A program made the translations under genes and the position numbers. A DNA stretch of 64,000 nucleotides from XYD12-FULL-36-8 sp964613805 (GTDB taxonomy: Bacteria; Bacteroidota; Ignavibacteria; Ignavibacteriales; Ignavibacteriaceae). The DNA lies in contig CAZTJF010000001.1 in the NCBI GenBank assembly GCA_964613805.1, forward strand, positions 62,001-126,000, read 5' to 3'. Of the stretch, positions 34,629-43,349 are shown one piece after another (within the stretch, counting starts at the first letter, position 1; each line of letters starts with the position of its first letter). Under the pieces are notes generated by a model, which was not told where the DNA came from, searched no databases, and saw nothing but the letters and a program-made list of their open reading frames with translations.

Positions 34629-35411
34629 ATGAATATATATACTGTAAACTTCGGAAACTATTTGATTTATATGATAATCTTCACATCTTTTTGCTATCCT
34701 CAATCTTCGTATTCGCCTGTGCCACAAGATTGTCGACAAATGGTTCTTGTGTTAACTGATTCCGTAAATGCAACAGAGGGATTTTTATATCGTTTTGAAG
34801 GATTAGGAGAGTACAAAAATTGGCATCCAATTGCGGAAAAAATTCCTATTGTCCTTGGAAGAAATGGTTTGGCATGGGGGAGGGGATTAAATCCAATTGA
34901 TACTTCGAAATTGCCAATTAAAATTGAAGGTGATGGTAAAAGTCCGGCAGGAGTTTTTACTCTCAGTTCTGCTTTTGGCTATGCGAGATCAGATGAAATG
35001 AAGGGATTGAAAATCCATTACATCCACATTACATCAACGCTTGAATGCATTGATGATGTTAATTCAGAATTTTACAATCAATTGGTCAATAATAATGAAG
35101 TTGAGAAAGTGGACTGGCAATCATCGGAGAAAATGTATTTTTCTGACATTTGGTACGAACAAGGCATCATCGTTGATCAAAACATAAATCCAATTATAAA
35201 GGGCGGCGGATCATGTATTTTCTTACACAATTGGTCTGATCCTAATGAAACTTCGGCTGGCTGTACAGAAATGGATCCGATAAACATGAAAGAAATTATT
35301 TATTGGTTAGATGCTTCTGCTAATCCGGTTCTTGTCCAATTAACTCAACAACTTTACAATGATTACCAGCAAAGTTGGGAGTTACCAACAAATATTAACA
35401 TCAGGCATTAA
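34629..35411 (+). CDS. YkuD-like L,D-transpeptidase-family protein
   Basis: A 260-residue exported protein; residues about 1-24 are a signal peptide (ATG 34629 is preferred over the open ATG at 34542, which would bury it). The C-terminal domain has the YkuD-type site: H200 in FLHNWSDPNETSAGC and C212 in SAGCTEM. Upstream, GDGKSPAGVFTL is the usual strand-turn that precedes it. The Asp/Glu-rich insertion is typical of the COG3786-type subgroup, whose members are periplasmic but not proven cross-linkers. It is divergent from deoC and not linked to other wall genes. Confidence 0.8.
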   Translation: MNIYTVNFGNYLIYMIIFTSFCYPQSSYSPVPQDCRQMVLVLTDSVNATEGFLYRFEGLGEYKNWHPIAEKIPIVLGRNGLAWGRGLNPIDTSKLPIKIEGDGKSPAGVFTLSSAFGYARSDEMKGLKIHYIHITSTLECIDDVNSEFYNQLVNNNEVEKVDWQSSEKMYFSDIWYEQGIIVDQNINPIIKGGGSCIFLHNWSDPNETSAGCTEMDPINMKEIIYWLDASANPVLVQLTQQLYNDYQQSWELPTNINIRH

Positions 35412-35535
35412 TGATTCACTTTGTATTTTGAGTCAAATTTCACAATTATTATTATTTCATCATGGAAAGACATTTAGGTTTTATATTATTGGAAAATATT
35501 CCGTTGGTAATTTGGTAGATGTGATGACCTTTAAT

Positions 35536-35556
35536 CGAGAAGCAAATATCTTCTCG
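35536..35556 (+). other. Hairpin in the gap before the lipoprotein gene
   Basis: CGAGAAG and CTTCTCG form a 7-bp stem around CAAATAT. It lies 125 bases after the transpeptidase-like stop and 86 before the next start. It may end the first transcript; only a broken T-rich tail follows. Confidence 0.3.
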
Positions 35557-35641
35557 TCGTTCTTTACTTCATAAAAAACTTTTGTTAATTTATCGCTGAA
35601 TTTAATAGAGTATATTCACAACAAAATGAAAGTATAAAGTA

Positions 35642-36241
35642 ATGTTGCTCAAGAAAAATTTAATAATTGTGTCTGTTGGGTTATTAACTGTTTTATCAAT
35701 GATTGGTTGTGCGAATGACTCAAGTTCGCCAACCAAACCACTAACACAGCCCACTTACGGAACAGTGGAAGGAACTGTTTATTTCGCGGGCTCAAGCAGC
35801 ACAGTTCCAGGGGTTACAGTCTCATGTGGAGATGTTAACGCGACTACTACAATTGATGGAAAGTTTCTCTTAAAAAACGTTCCTTCCGGATATCAATTAC
35901 TCAAAGCTAATAAAGGTGATTTCAACTCATACTCCCGAAGTATAGAAGTGGTTGAGAATAGTACAGTAAGGTATGATATTGAAATGACTGCTGCTTCGAC
36001 AAGTAAAAGCATTCGAGGAACTGTTTACCAGAAAGATAATCTTCAACCCTTAACCAATGTTAGGGTTATACTAATAAGCGATACAACTTTCACGGATGCA
36101 TTCGGTAAATACCAGCTTCCGATACTCTCTCAGGGTTTGAAAACAATTAAAGCGGAAAAAACAGGTTATAATCCTTTTGTTGGTCTGGTGTTCATAAGTA
36201 ATTATGATCTTCAGTACGATATATTGTTAGAGAAAATTTAG
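35642..36241 (+). CDS. Lipoprotein with two carboxypeptidase-regulatory-like domains
   Basis: A 199-residue lipoprotein (box MIGC, about residue 23) with a Ser/Pro/Thr-rich linker and two Ig-like CarboxypepD_reg domains: GTVEGTVYFAGSSSTVPGVT then IDGKFLLKNVPSGYQLL, and IRGTVYQKDNLQPLTNVRV then DAFGKYQLPILSQGLKTI. Such domains occur at the N-terminus of TonB-dependent receptors and on surface enzymes; here they stand alone. The protein is probably surface- or periplasm-exposed, with an unknown ligand. It is convergent with the squalene-synthase-like gene at 36366. Confidence 0.85.
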   Translation: MLLKKNLIIVSVGLLTVLSMIGCANDSSSPTKPLTQPTYGTVEGTVYFAGSSSTVPGVTVSCGDVNATTTIDGKFLLKNVPSGYQLLKANKGDFNSYSRSIEVVENSTVRYDIEMTAASTSKSIRGTVYQKDNLQPLTNVRVILISDTTFTDAFGKYQLPILSQGLKTIKAEKTGYNPFVGLVFISNYDLQYDILLEKI

Positions 36242-36365
36242 CAGAGTTTTTTTCGCTGGGATTAATCCAACGGGATTACTTTGAGGATTTTCTGTACTGA
36301 AGCAGGATATTTTTAATACGAGTTTTTTTCTGATTCTCTTTGGCATCCAAATAATTTGGTTCACA

Positions 36366-37289
36366 TTATCTTGAATTAAAAAAAACTTTTCCAAATATTT
36401 TTATACTCATAAGAATAGTATAAACGATAATCTGACATTCTTTTTTAAATACTTTTCTAAACCTCACACCAAATTTAAAGTTATACAACTTTACGCGAAT
36501 AATTTCACCTATAAGATTAAAATAACTTAATATCCAAACCGATTTGACAAAGAAAGGCATGCTGCTTAAAATTATGAGTTCCTCGTCTAACATTCTCATT
36601 AGTTGAGGATAAGTTTCGCGAAGCCAAAGAAAACGTTTATTATCTTCAAGTAGATTTTCCGTATTTAGATTATATCTTTTAACATTTTCTCTGCTGATAT
36701 TAATAAACCCGGCATCAATGTCCTCTTTGAAATCCCGCACAGCCAAAACATGCCAGAAAAATGTACCGATAAATCCATTTAATTCTTTAAAATTTCTTCT
36801 CATCGGAATAAAGAGGAAAGAAATTTTAAAGATTGATTCATTTAGTAAGGTTAGATATTCGGATAATTCAGATTCAGAGAACATACCATCGTTGTCTAGA
36901 CGGTCTATGTCCATCTCAAATGATTTGAAAGTATTATTAAGATAAGTTACAAAATCAAGCCGATCTGTTTCAATTAGATATTGTAAAAAGTATAATAAAT
37001 AATTCTCCTCATAAGAATTTAAGCTTACATTCTCAAATCGTAAAACATTTAACATAATCTCACGCTGACGCGAGATGAAATTCCTTTTTACAGAAATACT
37101 ATTTAAGGGATTGTCAATAAAATCATCTACCCAGCGCAAGTACATGTGAACTAAATAAACAAATCCTCGTTGCTTTCTACCCAAAGGTTGGGCTGCCAAC
37201 CAAAGCTTTAAACCCCGTTTTCGCGTTGCCTTATTTGCCGCAGTGATGGCAGCAATTAAAGAGATTTGACCGTCGTTTTCACACTTCAT
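36366..37289 (-). CDS. Squalene/phytoene-synthase-like protein (paralogue 2)
   Basis: A 307-residue all-helical protein with both aspartate-rich motifs of the squalene/phytoene synthase family, which joins two prenyl diphosphates head to head. The first is LRW-V-D55-D56-F-I-D59 and the second is R185-D186-F-K-E-D190 followed by AGFINISRENV (compare the family RDxxED then IYLP). The helices between, GFVYLVHMYLRWVDD and SYEENYLLYFLQYL, match in order. The C-terminal helix VYTILMSIKIFG may be membrane-associated. Substrate chain length cannot be read. It lies 11 bases after its paralogue (37301-38236) and is third in the operon that begins with a cis-prenyltransferase-like gene. Confidence 0.75.
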   Translation of the reverse strand: MKCENDGQISLIAAITAANKATRKRGLKLWLAAQPLGRKQRGFVYLVHMYLRWVDDFIDNPLNSISVKRNFISRQREIMLNVLRFENVSLNSYEENYLLYFLQYLIETDRLDFVTYLNNTFKSFEMDIDRLDNDGMFSESELSEYLTLLNESIFKISFLFIPMRRNFKELNGFIGTFFWHVLAVRDFKEDIDAGFINISRENVKRYNLNTENLLEDNKRFLWLRETYPQLMRMLDEELIILSSMPFFVKSVWILSYFNLIGEIIRVKLYNFKFGVRFRKVFKKECQIIVYTILMSIKIFGKVFFNSR

Positions 37290-37300
37290 CTTAGACTAAT

Positions 37301-38236
37301 TCAAAATAAAATTGCATCAAAGAATTCTAAAATAAAAAGCTTCAATGAAAACTTTATTGTTAAAAGATAAGCAGCAACCTCGAATTTTATTTTACGATGG
37401 TCATCCACCCTTGTTGGATGATAACCATATGCCTTGACACGAAATATTTTAGGTAAATAATAAATCTGCGTGTAATAATTAAATAATTTTAATCTCATTG
37501 GAAATTGTTTGATAATTTTTGCTTCAATCATTAAAAGTTCAATTATTTTATTTATTTCATCATACAAATATTTTTTAAGATTATCGCTATGCGGCAAATT
37601 ATTAATATTTATACCATAACGCAGTAAATTCTCTCTTGTGATATTGACATATCCTAATTCAAAATCTTCTTGCAAGTCTCTAATCATCCAGATTTTTGTA
37701 GATGCTGTTGTCACTATTATGTCATTGTAGGGATATTTATCTTCGGGCAAAATAAAACACGTTGTAACGTCGAAAAATGATTTTGACATTTTACTTACGT
37801 ATGTGTTCATCTCAACTTCTGAAAAAATTCCATCGTGTTCCGTCCTTTGCACGTCCATTTCTAAACCTTCTATCATTAAACGAACACTGTTAATTATGAC
37901 CTCATTCCCTTGTTCTTTTCCATATTGGATGAAATAGAAAAGAAAAGACTCCTCAACGCATTCAATTGATGTAAAAATATTATTTCTATAATCGGAGAGT
38001 AGTTTTAATTGACGGTTAATAAAATTTCTTTTATGTGATACGGGTAATTGTGGATTATCAACTATGTCGTCAACCCATCTTAGATAGGAGAAGCAAAGCT
38101 TAAGATATTTGCCGCGTGATTTTTTAACACCGATATTTAGGAGAAAATTTGCCTTTGGGGATCTTTCAGCTAAAATTTTATCGGCACTGTTAAGGGATGA
38201 TGAAAGATTAAACTCCTTTATCTCATTAAAGCTCAT
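37301..38236 (-). CDS. Squalene/phytoene-synthase-like protein (paralogue 1)
   Basis: A 311-residue paralogue of the next gene. The first motif is YLRWV-D56-D57-I-V-D60 and the second is MI-R186-D-L-Q-E-D191-FELGYVNITREN. Matching landmarks are KRNFINRQ and EESFLFYFIQY. I start it at ATG 38236, which overlaps the upstream gene by 11 bases, rather than at 38293. Two adjacent enzymes of this family recall the HpnC/HpnD pair of hopanoid-type squalene formation. However, the FAD partner HpnE is absent and a cis-prenyltransferase-like gene stands in its place, so the product should not be assumed to be squalene. Confidence 0.75.
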   Translation of the reverse strand: MSFNEIKEFNLSSSLNSADKILAERSPKANFLLNIGVKKSRGKYLKLCFSYLRWVDDIVDNPQLPVSHKRNFINRQLKLLSDYRNNIFTSIECVEESFLFYFIQYGKEQGNEVIINSVRLMIEGLEMDVQRTEHDGIFSEVEMNTYVSKMSKSFFDVTTCFILPEDKYPYNDIIVTTASTKIWMIRDLQEDFELGYVNITRENLLRYGININNLPHSDNLKKYLYDEINKIIELLMIEAKIIKQFPMRLKLFNYYTQIYYLPKIFRVKAYGYHPTRVDDHRKIKFEVAAYLLTIKFSLKLFILEFFDAILF

Positions 38237-39062
38237 AGATAACAGGACCGTGCAAGTCGAAGACAATAATTCTGTTGTGTGCTTTAGAATCAATAGTAAG
38301 GTTTAATGTTTTTGAGTTAAGCTCAAAATCGCGTTTTTCATGTATCTGACTTCTTTCTTCCGCGCTGTATACTTTTTTACCAATGTAGGTGTGCATTGTT
38401 GACCAATTTTTAAAAGTAATGAGTATGAGAGAGAGTAATGCCTCGTCCGACCAAAATTCTGATACAGAGGGAATTTGGCTGTAAACAAAAGTTGTTTCCT
38501 GCATTTTAGAAGGAATCCATCCTCCACTCACAAATCCTTTTGTAAAGCGTATAACAGAACTGATTTTTGGTAAATTAAAAATTTCTGCAAGATTAGAAAT
38601 CGCCCACTCTTCCGAGTAGTTAATTAAAATGTGATGAGTAAAATTTTTGTTGCGTGAGGTTTTTTCAACTACATTGTTTAAGTAATCATAAAAATTACGG
38701 CTTCCATTATTAAGGTATTCATCAAGGTCACCATAAATTTTGAACTTAGAATCAGCAACTATTTTATTTGAAAGGTCTAAACCTTCTTGAATTGCCTTCT
38801 GAATTGAATAAACTCTGCCCTCAACTGCTTTATTTCTCTTCGTGTGAACCATCGTTACCATTTCTTTGAAGCCCAATTCTTTCATTACATGTGAAAAGCG
38901 GAGGAAAAAATCAATCCCGCTTTTGTAACATTCAACATCGTCATCACTAATGCCGCTACTACGGTGTCCATCAATATAGATATAGGGAACGAATGAATTT
39001 GACTGGTTGAGAACATCGGAATGAGTCAGGTCAAGGTATTTTAATATTTTTTCAAAGGACAT
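38226..39062 (-). CDS. Divergent cis-prenyltransferase (undecaprenyl-diphosphate-synthase-like) protein
   Basis: A 278-residue protein that I relate to undecaprenyl diphosphate synthase by motif order. VPYIYIDGHR (D31) stands where the family has MDGNxR, MKELGFKEMVTMVHTKRN stands for the helix ending in YAFSTEN, KFKIYGDLDEYL for the iGDls strand, and VIRFTKGFVSGGWIPSKMQ then TFVYSQIPSVSEFW for the diagnostic IRTxGExRLSxF...PdFW end. The N of DGN is H and the WA after it is missing, so it is a clear outlier and may condense an unusual allylic substrate or only bind one. It is the first gene of the prenyl operon. Confidence 0.6.
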   Translation of the reverse strand: MSFEKILKYLDLTHSDVLNQSNSFVPYIYIDGHRSSGISDDDVECYKSGIDFFLRFSHVMKELGFKEMVTMVHTKRNKAVEGRVYSIQKAIQEGLDLSNKIVADSKFKIYGDLDEYLNNGSRNFYDYLNNVVEKTSRNKNFTHHILINYSEEWAISNLAEIFNLPKISSVIRFTKGFVSGGWIPSKMQETTFVYSQIPSVSEFWSDEALLSLILITFKNWSTMHTYIGKKVYSAEERSQIHEKRDFELNSKTLNLTIDSKAHNRIIVFDLHGPVIYEL

Positions 39063-39128
39063 CGTTACTATGTTTTAATTAAATTATTACTTCAAAATTA
39101 AGTAAGCGGGATGTAAATAAAAATTTAT

Positions 39129-39655
39129 CTATCTGGATTTTATGAGATTGATAAGTGAATAAATTATTGTCCGGTCTAAATTTTTCTTCTGGTCAAAACC
39201 GACTTTCTCTAAAAGTTTAATTGCTTCACGTTATTAGGATCAGCTTCATTATCAATTGATTGCAGATTCATTACCTCAAAGCCATACCGAATAACTATTG
39301 ACAGAACTTCTCGCACAATCCCTGCCCCTGATATTTGGGAAGTAATTCAAACCCGATTTCTGCTGAAGAGCAATCGTCTGAAATGTTCCAAAGACAAATT
39401 GTTCCAACCAATTCAGTAGTATTCCTAAATGTGATTAACCAGAATATAGATTCATTCTTTACAATATTTTCATTCATTTCCCTAATGAATTTTCGTGCAT
39501 CACAATTGAATTAGCAATAGGTCTATCAAGATATTTGTTCATCTCACTATCTGAACGAAGTAAGAATGTTTTTTTGTATCATTAACTGACAATTGACGCA
39601 AAATATACCCTTCAGTTGATAATACTGGAAATGGTTTAAAAGAATATGTTCTCAT
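39129..39655 (-). pseudogene. Decayed RimJ/RimL-type GNAT acetyltransferase
   Basis: The minus strand from ATG 39655 reads an N-terminus (TEGYILRQLSVNDTK), then needs frameshifts to continue as LRSDSEMNKYLDRPIANSI, then as MNENIVKNESIFWLITFRN with LVGTICLWNISDDC and the acetyl-CoA loop PKYQGQG, then as a helix ending NLQSIDNEADPNN and VKQLNF or EAIKLLEKVGF. All parts align in order with ribosomal-protein alanine acetyltransferase-like GNAT enzymes. At least three single-base shifts separate them, so it cannot make a full protein. Sequencing error is possible but unlikely given several shifts in one gene while the neighbours are intact. Confidence 0.75.
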
Positions 39656-39669
39656 ATGGTCATTTGATT

Positions 39670-41691
39670 CTATCTTATCAATATCATCTTTTTTGTTTGA
39701 ATAAAATTTTCTGTTTTCAATTGATAATAATAAACTCCGTTTGCCAACTGCTGACTGCCGACTGCAGACTTGAACTCTACCTCATAACTTCCTGCCGGTT
39801 TGTATTCATCAACCAAAGTTGCAACTTCATTACCGAGGACATCAAAGACTTTAAGGACTTGCCAACTGCCGATTGGTGATTGCCAACTGATTTTAGTGCT
39901 TGGATTAAATGGATTAGGATAATTCTGACTTAGATAAAACCCGGTTGGAATTTCTTCATTATTTTCTTTAACAGAAACAACAGCAAATAAATTTTTATAA
40001 TAAGTGAAATTGCCATCATACTCTCCGACAACACAATCAATTCGTCCATCATTGTCTAAATCTGCAAAACCTGGAGCAGAACTTTGTTTCACTTTAAGTT
40101 CTAAAACCAATGCATCATTCCGCTGCCATTGTGCATTTTGCGCGTTACCGATATTCTCGTAATAATTTACTTCTCCAAAACTCTTTCCAATAATTAAATC
40201 GAAGTCGCCGTCATTATCAAGATCGGAAAACGATGGTCGGCTGTAATTTGGAAACGTAATAGATGAAAACGGATTTATTGCTGGAGTGATAAAACTATTT
40301 CCTTCCCGCTGTAAAAACAAATAGCTGCTTCCAGTTTCAGCACCAATCAACACATCTTCATCGCCGTCACCATCAATATCCACAAATGCTGGCGCGCTTG
40401 CAAATCCAACATCAATAGAGCTAAAGTACATAGTGTTTGTCGAAAAAGTGCTGCCATTGTTTATGTAGCAGGAAATCATTCCATTATCTGCACCGGAAAC
40501 AATATCGAAGTCATTGTCTTTATCAATATCAACAAATACAGGTGAGCATCTAAAGCCGGGATTTAAACTTGAAAAAGGCGCAGTTGTTTTTACAAATATC
40601 GGTTTGCTTAGTGTTCCTTCATTTCTTAGATATTGCATTTTATCTAAAGTTGAACCGCTTAGCAAATCGTAATCTCCATCATTATCAAAGTCTGCAAAAG
40701 AAACAGTAGATGAACCGTTAACTTTAATCACATTAAAGTAAGTAGAATTGTATTGAAACAATGGGTTAGTAAGCGTTCCATTATTCTGATAAAAGAAAAG
40801 ATCACCATCATCGGTTCCGTATATTAAGTCCAAATCACCATCAAGATCTAAATCGCAAAAAGTTGGGTCTTTCCAATAGTTAGTTGTTTCAACACCAGAA
40901 AATGTTGTAAACTCTCTTGTCCAAATAGGCGAGGTTGATGTTCCTGTATTTTTGTAATAAACAAATGACGAGAGATCTCGTCCTAATAAAAGATCATAAT
41001 CGTTATCATTATCAATGTCAGCAAGTGTGGGAAAAGAATTCAAACCAACATCTATAATTCCAATCACTAAATTATCATCTCTTGAAAATATTGGGTTAGT
41101 CGGTGTGCCAACATTTCTAAATCCGAACGTTAGACCTGGAGTTGGACCACCCAATAGAGATTCACCAATTCCTACTAATAAATCCAAATCACCATCTCCA
41201 TCAAGATCAGCAAATGCGGGTCTTGCATCTGTTCCAATATTTGGATTAACTGAAACAGAAAAGATAGAATCAACTTTTTGCCAAACAGCGTTAAGCGAAT
41301 CTCCAATATTTTGGTAGTAAAGCAATCCGTTGTAACCGCCAATAACTAAATCAAGGTCACCGTCGTTATCCAAATTAATTAACGAAGGATAATCTGCATT
41401 TGTGAATTGTAATCCGCCTGCATAAATAGAGTGCAGTATTGATGTGTCCTTACTAAAAATAGATGGCAGCTGGGTGGTTATATTTTTAAAATAATCTGCT
41501 TTATCACCTATGTTCCCAAGGATTAAATCATAATCACCGTCATTATCAAGATCACCAAATGCAGGTGCAGAGAAAGCCCTTAATGTAACTCCGGAAGAAG
41601 AAAAAATTGAATCAACCTTTAACCAGTTTTGGGCATTGTTGTTTTGTGTGAGTATGGTAAGAATTAAAAGAATCGTCATTAGTGTTTTCAT
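39670..41691 (-). CDS. Secreted FG-GAP/VCBS repeat protein with type IX sorting domain
   Basis: A 673-residue extracellular protein: signal peptide (about 1-20), then about ten FG-GAP/VCBS-like repeats of the form F-x-D-x-D-N-D-G-D-x-D-L-x-x-G (for example FGDLDNDGDYDLILGN and FVDIDGDGDEDVLIG), each with Ca-binding-type aspartates. The last ~90 residues form the Por/T9SS C-terminal sorting domain: FYLSQNYPNPFNPSTKISW, DVLGNEVATLVDEYKPAGSY and GVYYYQL. The protein should be exported by type IX secretion and attached or released at the surface. Two period-7 repeats disturb the coding DNA of this domain. It is monocistronic. Confidence 0.93.
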   Translation of the reverse strand: MKTLMTILLILTILTQNNNAQNWLKVDSIFSSSGVTLRAFSAPAFGDLDNDGDYDLILGNIGDKADYFKNITTQLPSIFSKDTSILHSIYAGGLQFTNADYPSLINLDNDGDLDLVIGGYNGLLYYQNIGDSLNAVWQKVDSIFSVSVNPNIGTDARPAFADLDGDGDLDLLVGIGESLLGGPTPGLTFGFRNVGTPTNPIFSRDDNLVIGIIDVGLNSFPTLADIDNDNDYDLLLGRDLSSFVYYKNTGTSTSPIWTREFTTFSGVETTNYWKDPTFCDLDLDGDLDLIYGTDDGDLFFYQNNGTLTNPLFQYNSTYFNVIKVNGSSTVSFADFDNDGDYDLLSGSTLDKMQYLRNEGTLSKPIFVKTTAPFSSLNPGFRCSPVFVDIDKDNDFDIVSGADNGMISCYINNGSTFSTNTMYFSSIDVGFASAPAFVDIDGDGDEDVLIGAETGSSYLFLQREGNSFITPAINPFSSITFPNYSRPSFSDLDNDGDFDLIIGKSFGEVNYYENIGNAQNAQWQRNDALVLELKVKQSSAPGFADLDNDGRIDCVVGEYDGNFTYYKNLFAVVSVKENNEEIPTGFYLSQNYPNPFNPSTKISWQSPIGSWQVLKVFDVLGNEVATLVDEYKPAGSYEVEFKSAVGSQQLANGVYYYQLKTENFIQTKKMILIR
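39745..39772. repeat. Period-7 tandem repeat inside the sorting-domain coding region
   Basis: Four units CAACTGC-TGACTGC-CGACTGC-AGACTTG. The period is not a multiple of three, yet the reading frame stays open, coding for the SAVGSQQLANG stretch. Confidence 0.7.
39863..39890. repeat. Second period-7 tandem repeat in the same gene
   Basis: Four units CAACTGC-CGATTGG-TGATTGC-CAACTGA, coding for the WQSPIGSWQ stretch about 120 bases from the first array. The unit is the same as in the first array but more decayed. Confidence 0.6.
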
Positions 41692-41819
41692 GGTCGCCTT
41701 AATAATTAAAATAAATATTTTGAAAAATCTTCACTGTTAAAATGCTTATAAGTGGTTTAAAAATCATCTTAATAATTCAGAAAAATTGTGTAGATTTTGA
41801 AAAAGCATCTAGTGAAAAT

Positions 41820-42272
41820 ATGACAACTCGAAAAGCAGTCACCGATTTCTTGAACAATAAATCAATTGCAGTAGTGGGAGTATCACGCAATCCAAAGAAA
41901 TTTGGATATGCAGTTTATAAACACTTAAAAGAACGTAACTATAAAACGTTTCCAATCAATCCGAACATAACCGAAATTGACTCCGATAAATGTTATTCAA
42001 ACTTAGCAGATATTAAAGAAAAAATTGATGGAGTAATTTTGGTTGTGATGCCAACAGTTTCAGCGAAAGTTGTAAAAGAAGCAAATGACTTAGGAATTAA
42101 GTCCTTTTGGTTCCAGCAAGGTTCAAGTTCAGATGAAGCAGTAAAGTTTTGTGAAGACAATAGCATGTCTTTCGTGAGGGATGAGTGTATAATGATGTTC
42201 ACCGAACCGGTAGAATCAATTCACAAGTTCCATCGTTGGCTTTGGAAAATATTTGGAAAATTACCTAAATGA
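41820..42272 (+). CDS. YccU-type CoA-binding protein
   Basis: A 150-residue CoA-binding-domain protein of the succinyl-CoA-ligase-like Rossmann type. IAVVGVSRNPKKFGYAVYKHL is the CoA-loop signature, followed by FPINPNITEI and the IKSFWFQQGS strand. Members are small single-domain proteins of unclear function, sometimes near acetyltransferases. An in-frame ATG at 41742 exists, but the family begins at MTTRKAV (41820). It overlaps the next gene by four bases (ATGA), so translation is coupled to the acetyltransferase below, which could receive acetyl-CoA-derived groups. Confidence 0.85.
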   Translation: MTTRKAVTDFLNNKSIAVVGVSRNPKKFGYAVYKHLKERNYKTFPINPNITEIDSDKCYSNLADIKEKIDGVILVVMPTVSAKVVKEANDLGIKSFWFQQGSSSDEAVKFCEDNSMSFVRDECIMMFTEPVESIHKFHRWLWKIFGKLPK

Positions 42273-42847
42273 AGATGGAAAAGACATCTAGACTAAAGCT
42301 TAGATTTCAACCCCTGACTGCTGAACGCTGGAAGGATTTTGAAAAGCTGTTTGGTGACAACGGTGCATGCGGTGGATGCTGGTGCATGTGGTGGCGTTTA
42401 AAAAGATCACAGTATGAAAAGCAAAAAGGCGGCGGAAATAAAAAAGCAATCAAAAAAATTATAAATTTCGGAACCATTCCTGGAATTATATCTTATGATG
42501 GTTCAAAGCCGATCGGTTGGTGTGCTGTAGAACCGAGGGAAAATTATTCGTTACTTGAGAATTCCAGAGTTCTAAAAAGAATTGACGATGAAAAAGTTTG
42601 GTCAGTCGTTTGTTTTTTTATTGATAAAAAGTATCGCAAAATGGGAGTTACTGAGAAACTCCTTGAGTCTGCATTAAAACATGCGAAGAAAAACAAAGCA
42701 AAAATTGTTGAAGGTTATCCCATTGATTCTGAAAACACACCATCTGTTTTTGCTTGGACAGGATTTGCTTCCGCATTCAAAAAAGTTGGATTTAAAGAAG
42801 TTCATCGTGGTTCACCAACCAGACCGATAATGAGATATTATTTATAA
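42269..42847 (+). CDS. GNAT-family N-acetyltransferase
   Basis: A 192-residue GNAT enzyme. The N-terminal GGCWCMWWRLKRSQYE is the Cys/Trp-rich segment of a common bacterial subgroup. The acetyl-CoA region is FFIDKKYRKMGVTEKLLESA, followed by AKIVEGYPID and FAWTGFASAFKKVGF. It is the second gene of a coupled pair with the CoA-binding protein. The acceptor substrate is unknown. The stop is 14 bases before the chosen start of the YciI-like gene, which may be third in the operon. Confidence 0.85.
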   Translation: MKMEKTSRLKLRFQPLTAERWKDFEKLFGDNGACGGCWCMWWRLKRSQYEKQKGGGNKKAIKKIINFGTIPGIISYDGSKPIGWCAVEPRENYSLLENSRVLKRIDDEKVWSVVCFFIDKKYRKMGVTEKLLESALKHAKKNKAKIVEGYPIDSENTPSVFAWTGFASAFKKVGFKEVHRGSPTRPIMRYYL

Positions 42848-42861
42848 TTATGGAGTTAGTA

Positions 42862-43257
42862 ATGAACAAAATATCATGCAATTTTCTCATCATGTTTTTA
42901 TGTTCTTACTTGTCATTTTATTTGCTTGCCCAAGAAAAAGAAAAGCCAAAATACGAAATGAAAACTTATCAAATGGTTTTTCTTTACAAAGGTCCAAATA
43001 GAAATCAAGATTCAACCGAAACAAAGAAAATTCAGGAAGCACACTTAGCCAACATTCAACGACTTGCAAATGAAGGAAAACTTATTGTCGCAGGACCTTT
43101 CTTGGATGATAAAGAGCTAAGAGGAATTTTTATTTTTGATTCAGATTCTGAAACTAAAGTTAAAGAATTGGTCGAAACTGATCCCGCTATTATTGCTGGC
43201 AGACTGAAATATGAAATTCATCCATGGATGACTGAGAAAGGTACATGCTTTAAATAA
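42862..43257 (+). CDS. Exported YciI-like protein
   Basis: A 131-residue protein with a signal peptide (about 1-23, LSFYLLAQ) and a YciI-type ferredoxin-like fold: YQMVFLYKGPNR, AHLANIQRLANEGKLIVAGPF and AGRLKYEIHPWM. The conserved His-Asp pair of cytoplasmic YciI is not obvious, and export is unusual for the family. ATG 42862 is chosen over 42850 because GGAG lies seven bases before it and the signal peptide then starts properly. Probably co-transcribed with the GNAT gene upstream. Confidence 0.78.
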   Translation: MNKISCNFLIMFLCSYLSFYLLAQEKEKPKYEMKTYQMVFLYKGPNRNQDSTETKKIQEAHLANIQRLANEGKLIVAGPFLDDKELRGIFIFDSDSETKVKELVETDPAIIAGRLKYEIHPWMTEKGTCFK

Positions 43258-43349
43258 TTCATCCAAACTATTGTCCAGGGGAATCCTGTGGAGAAACGGT
43301 CAGAGAGGGCAAAGAATATATTTTAGTAACCGACGGTTGAGACTAATTT

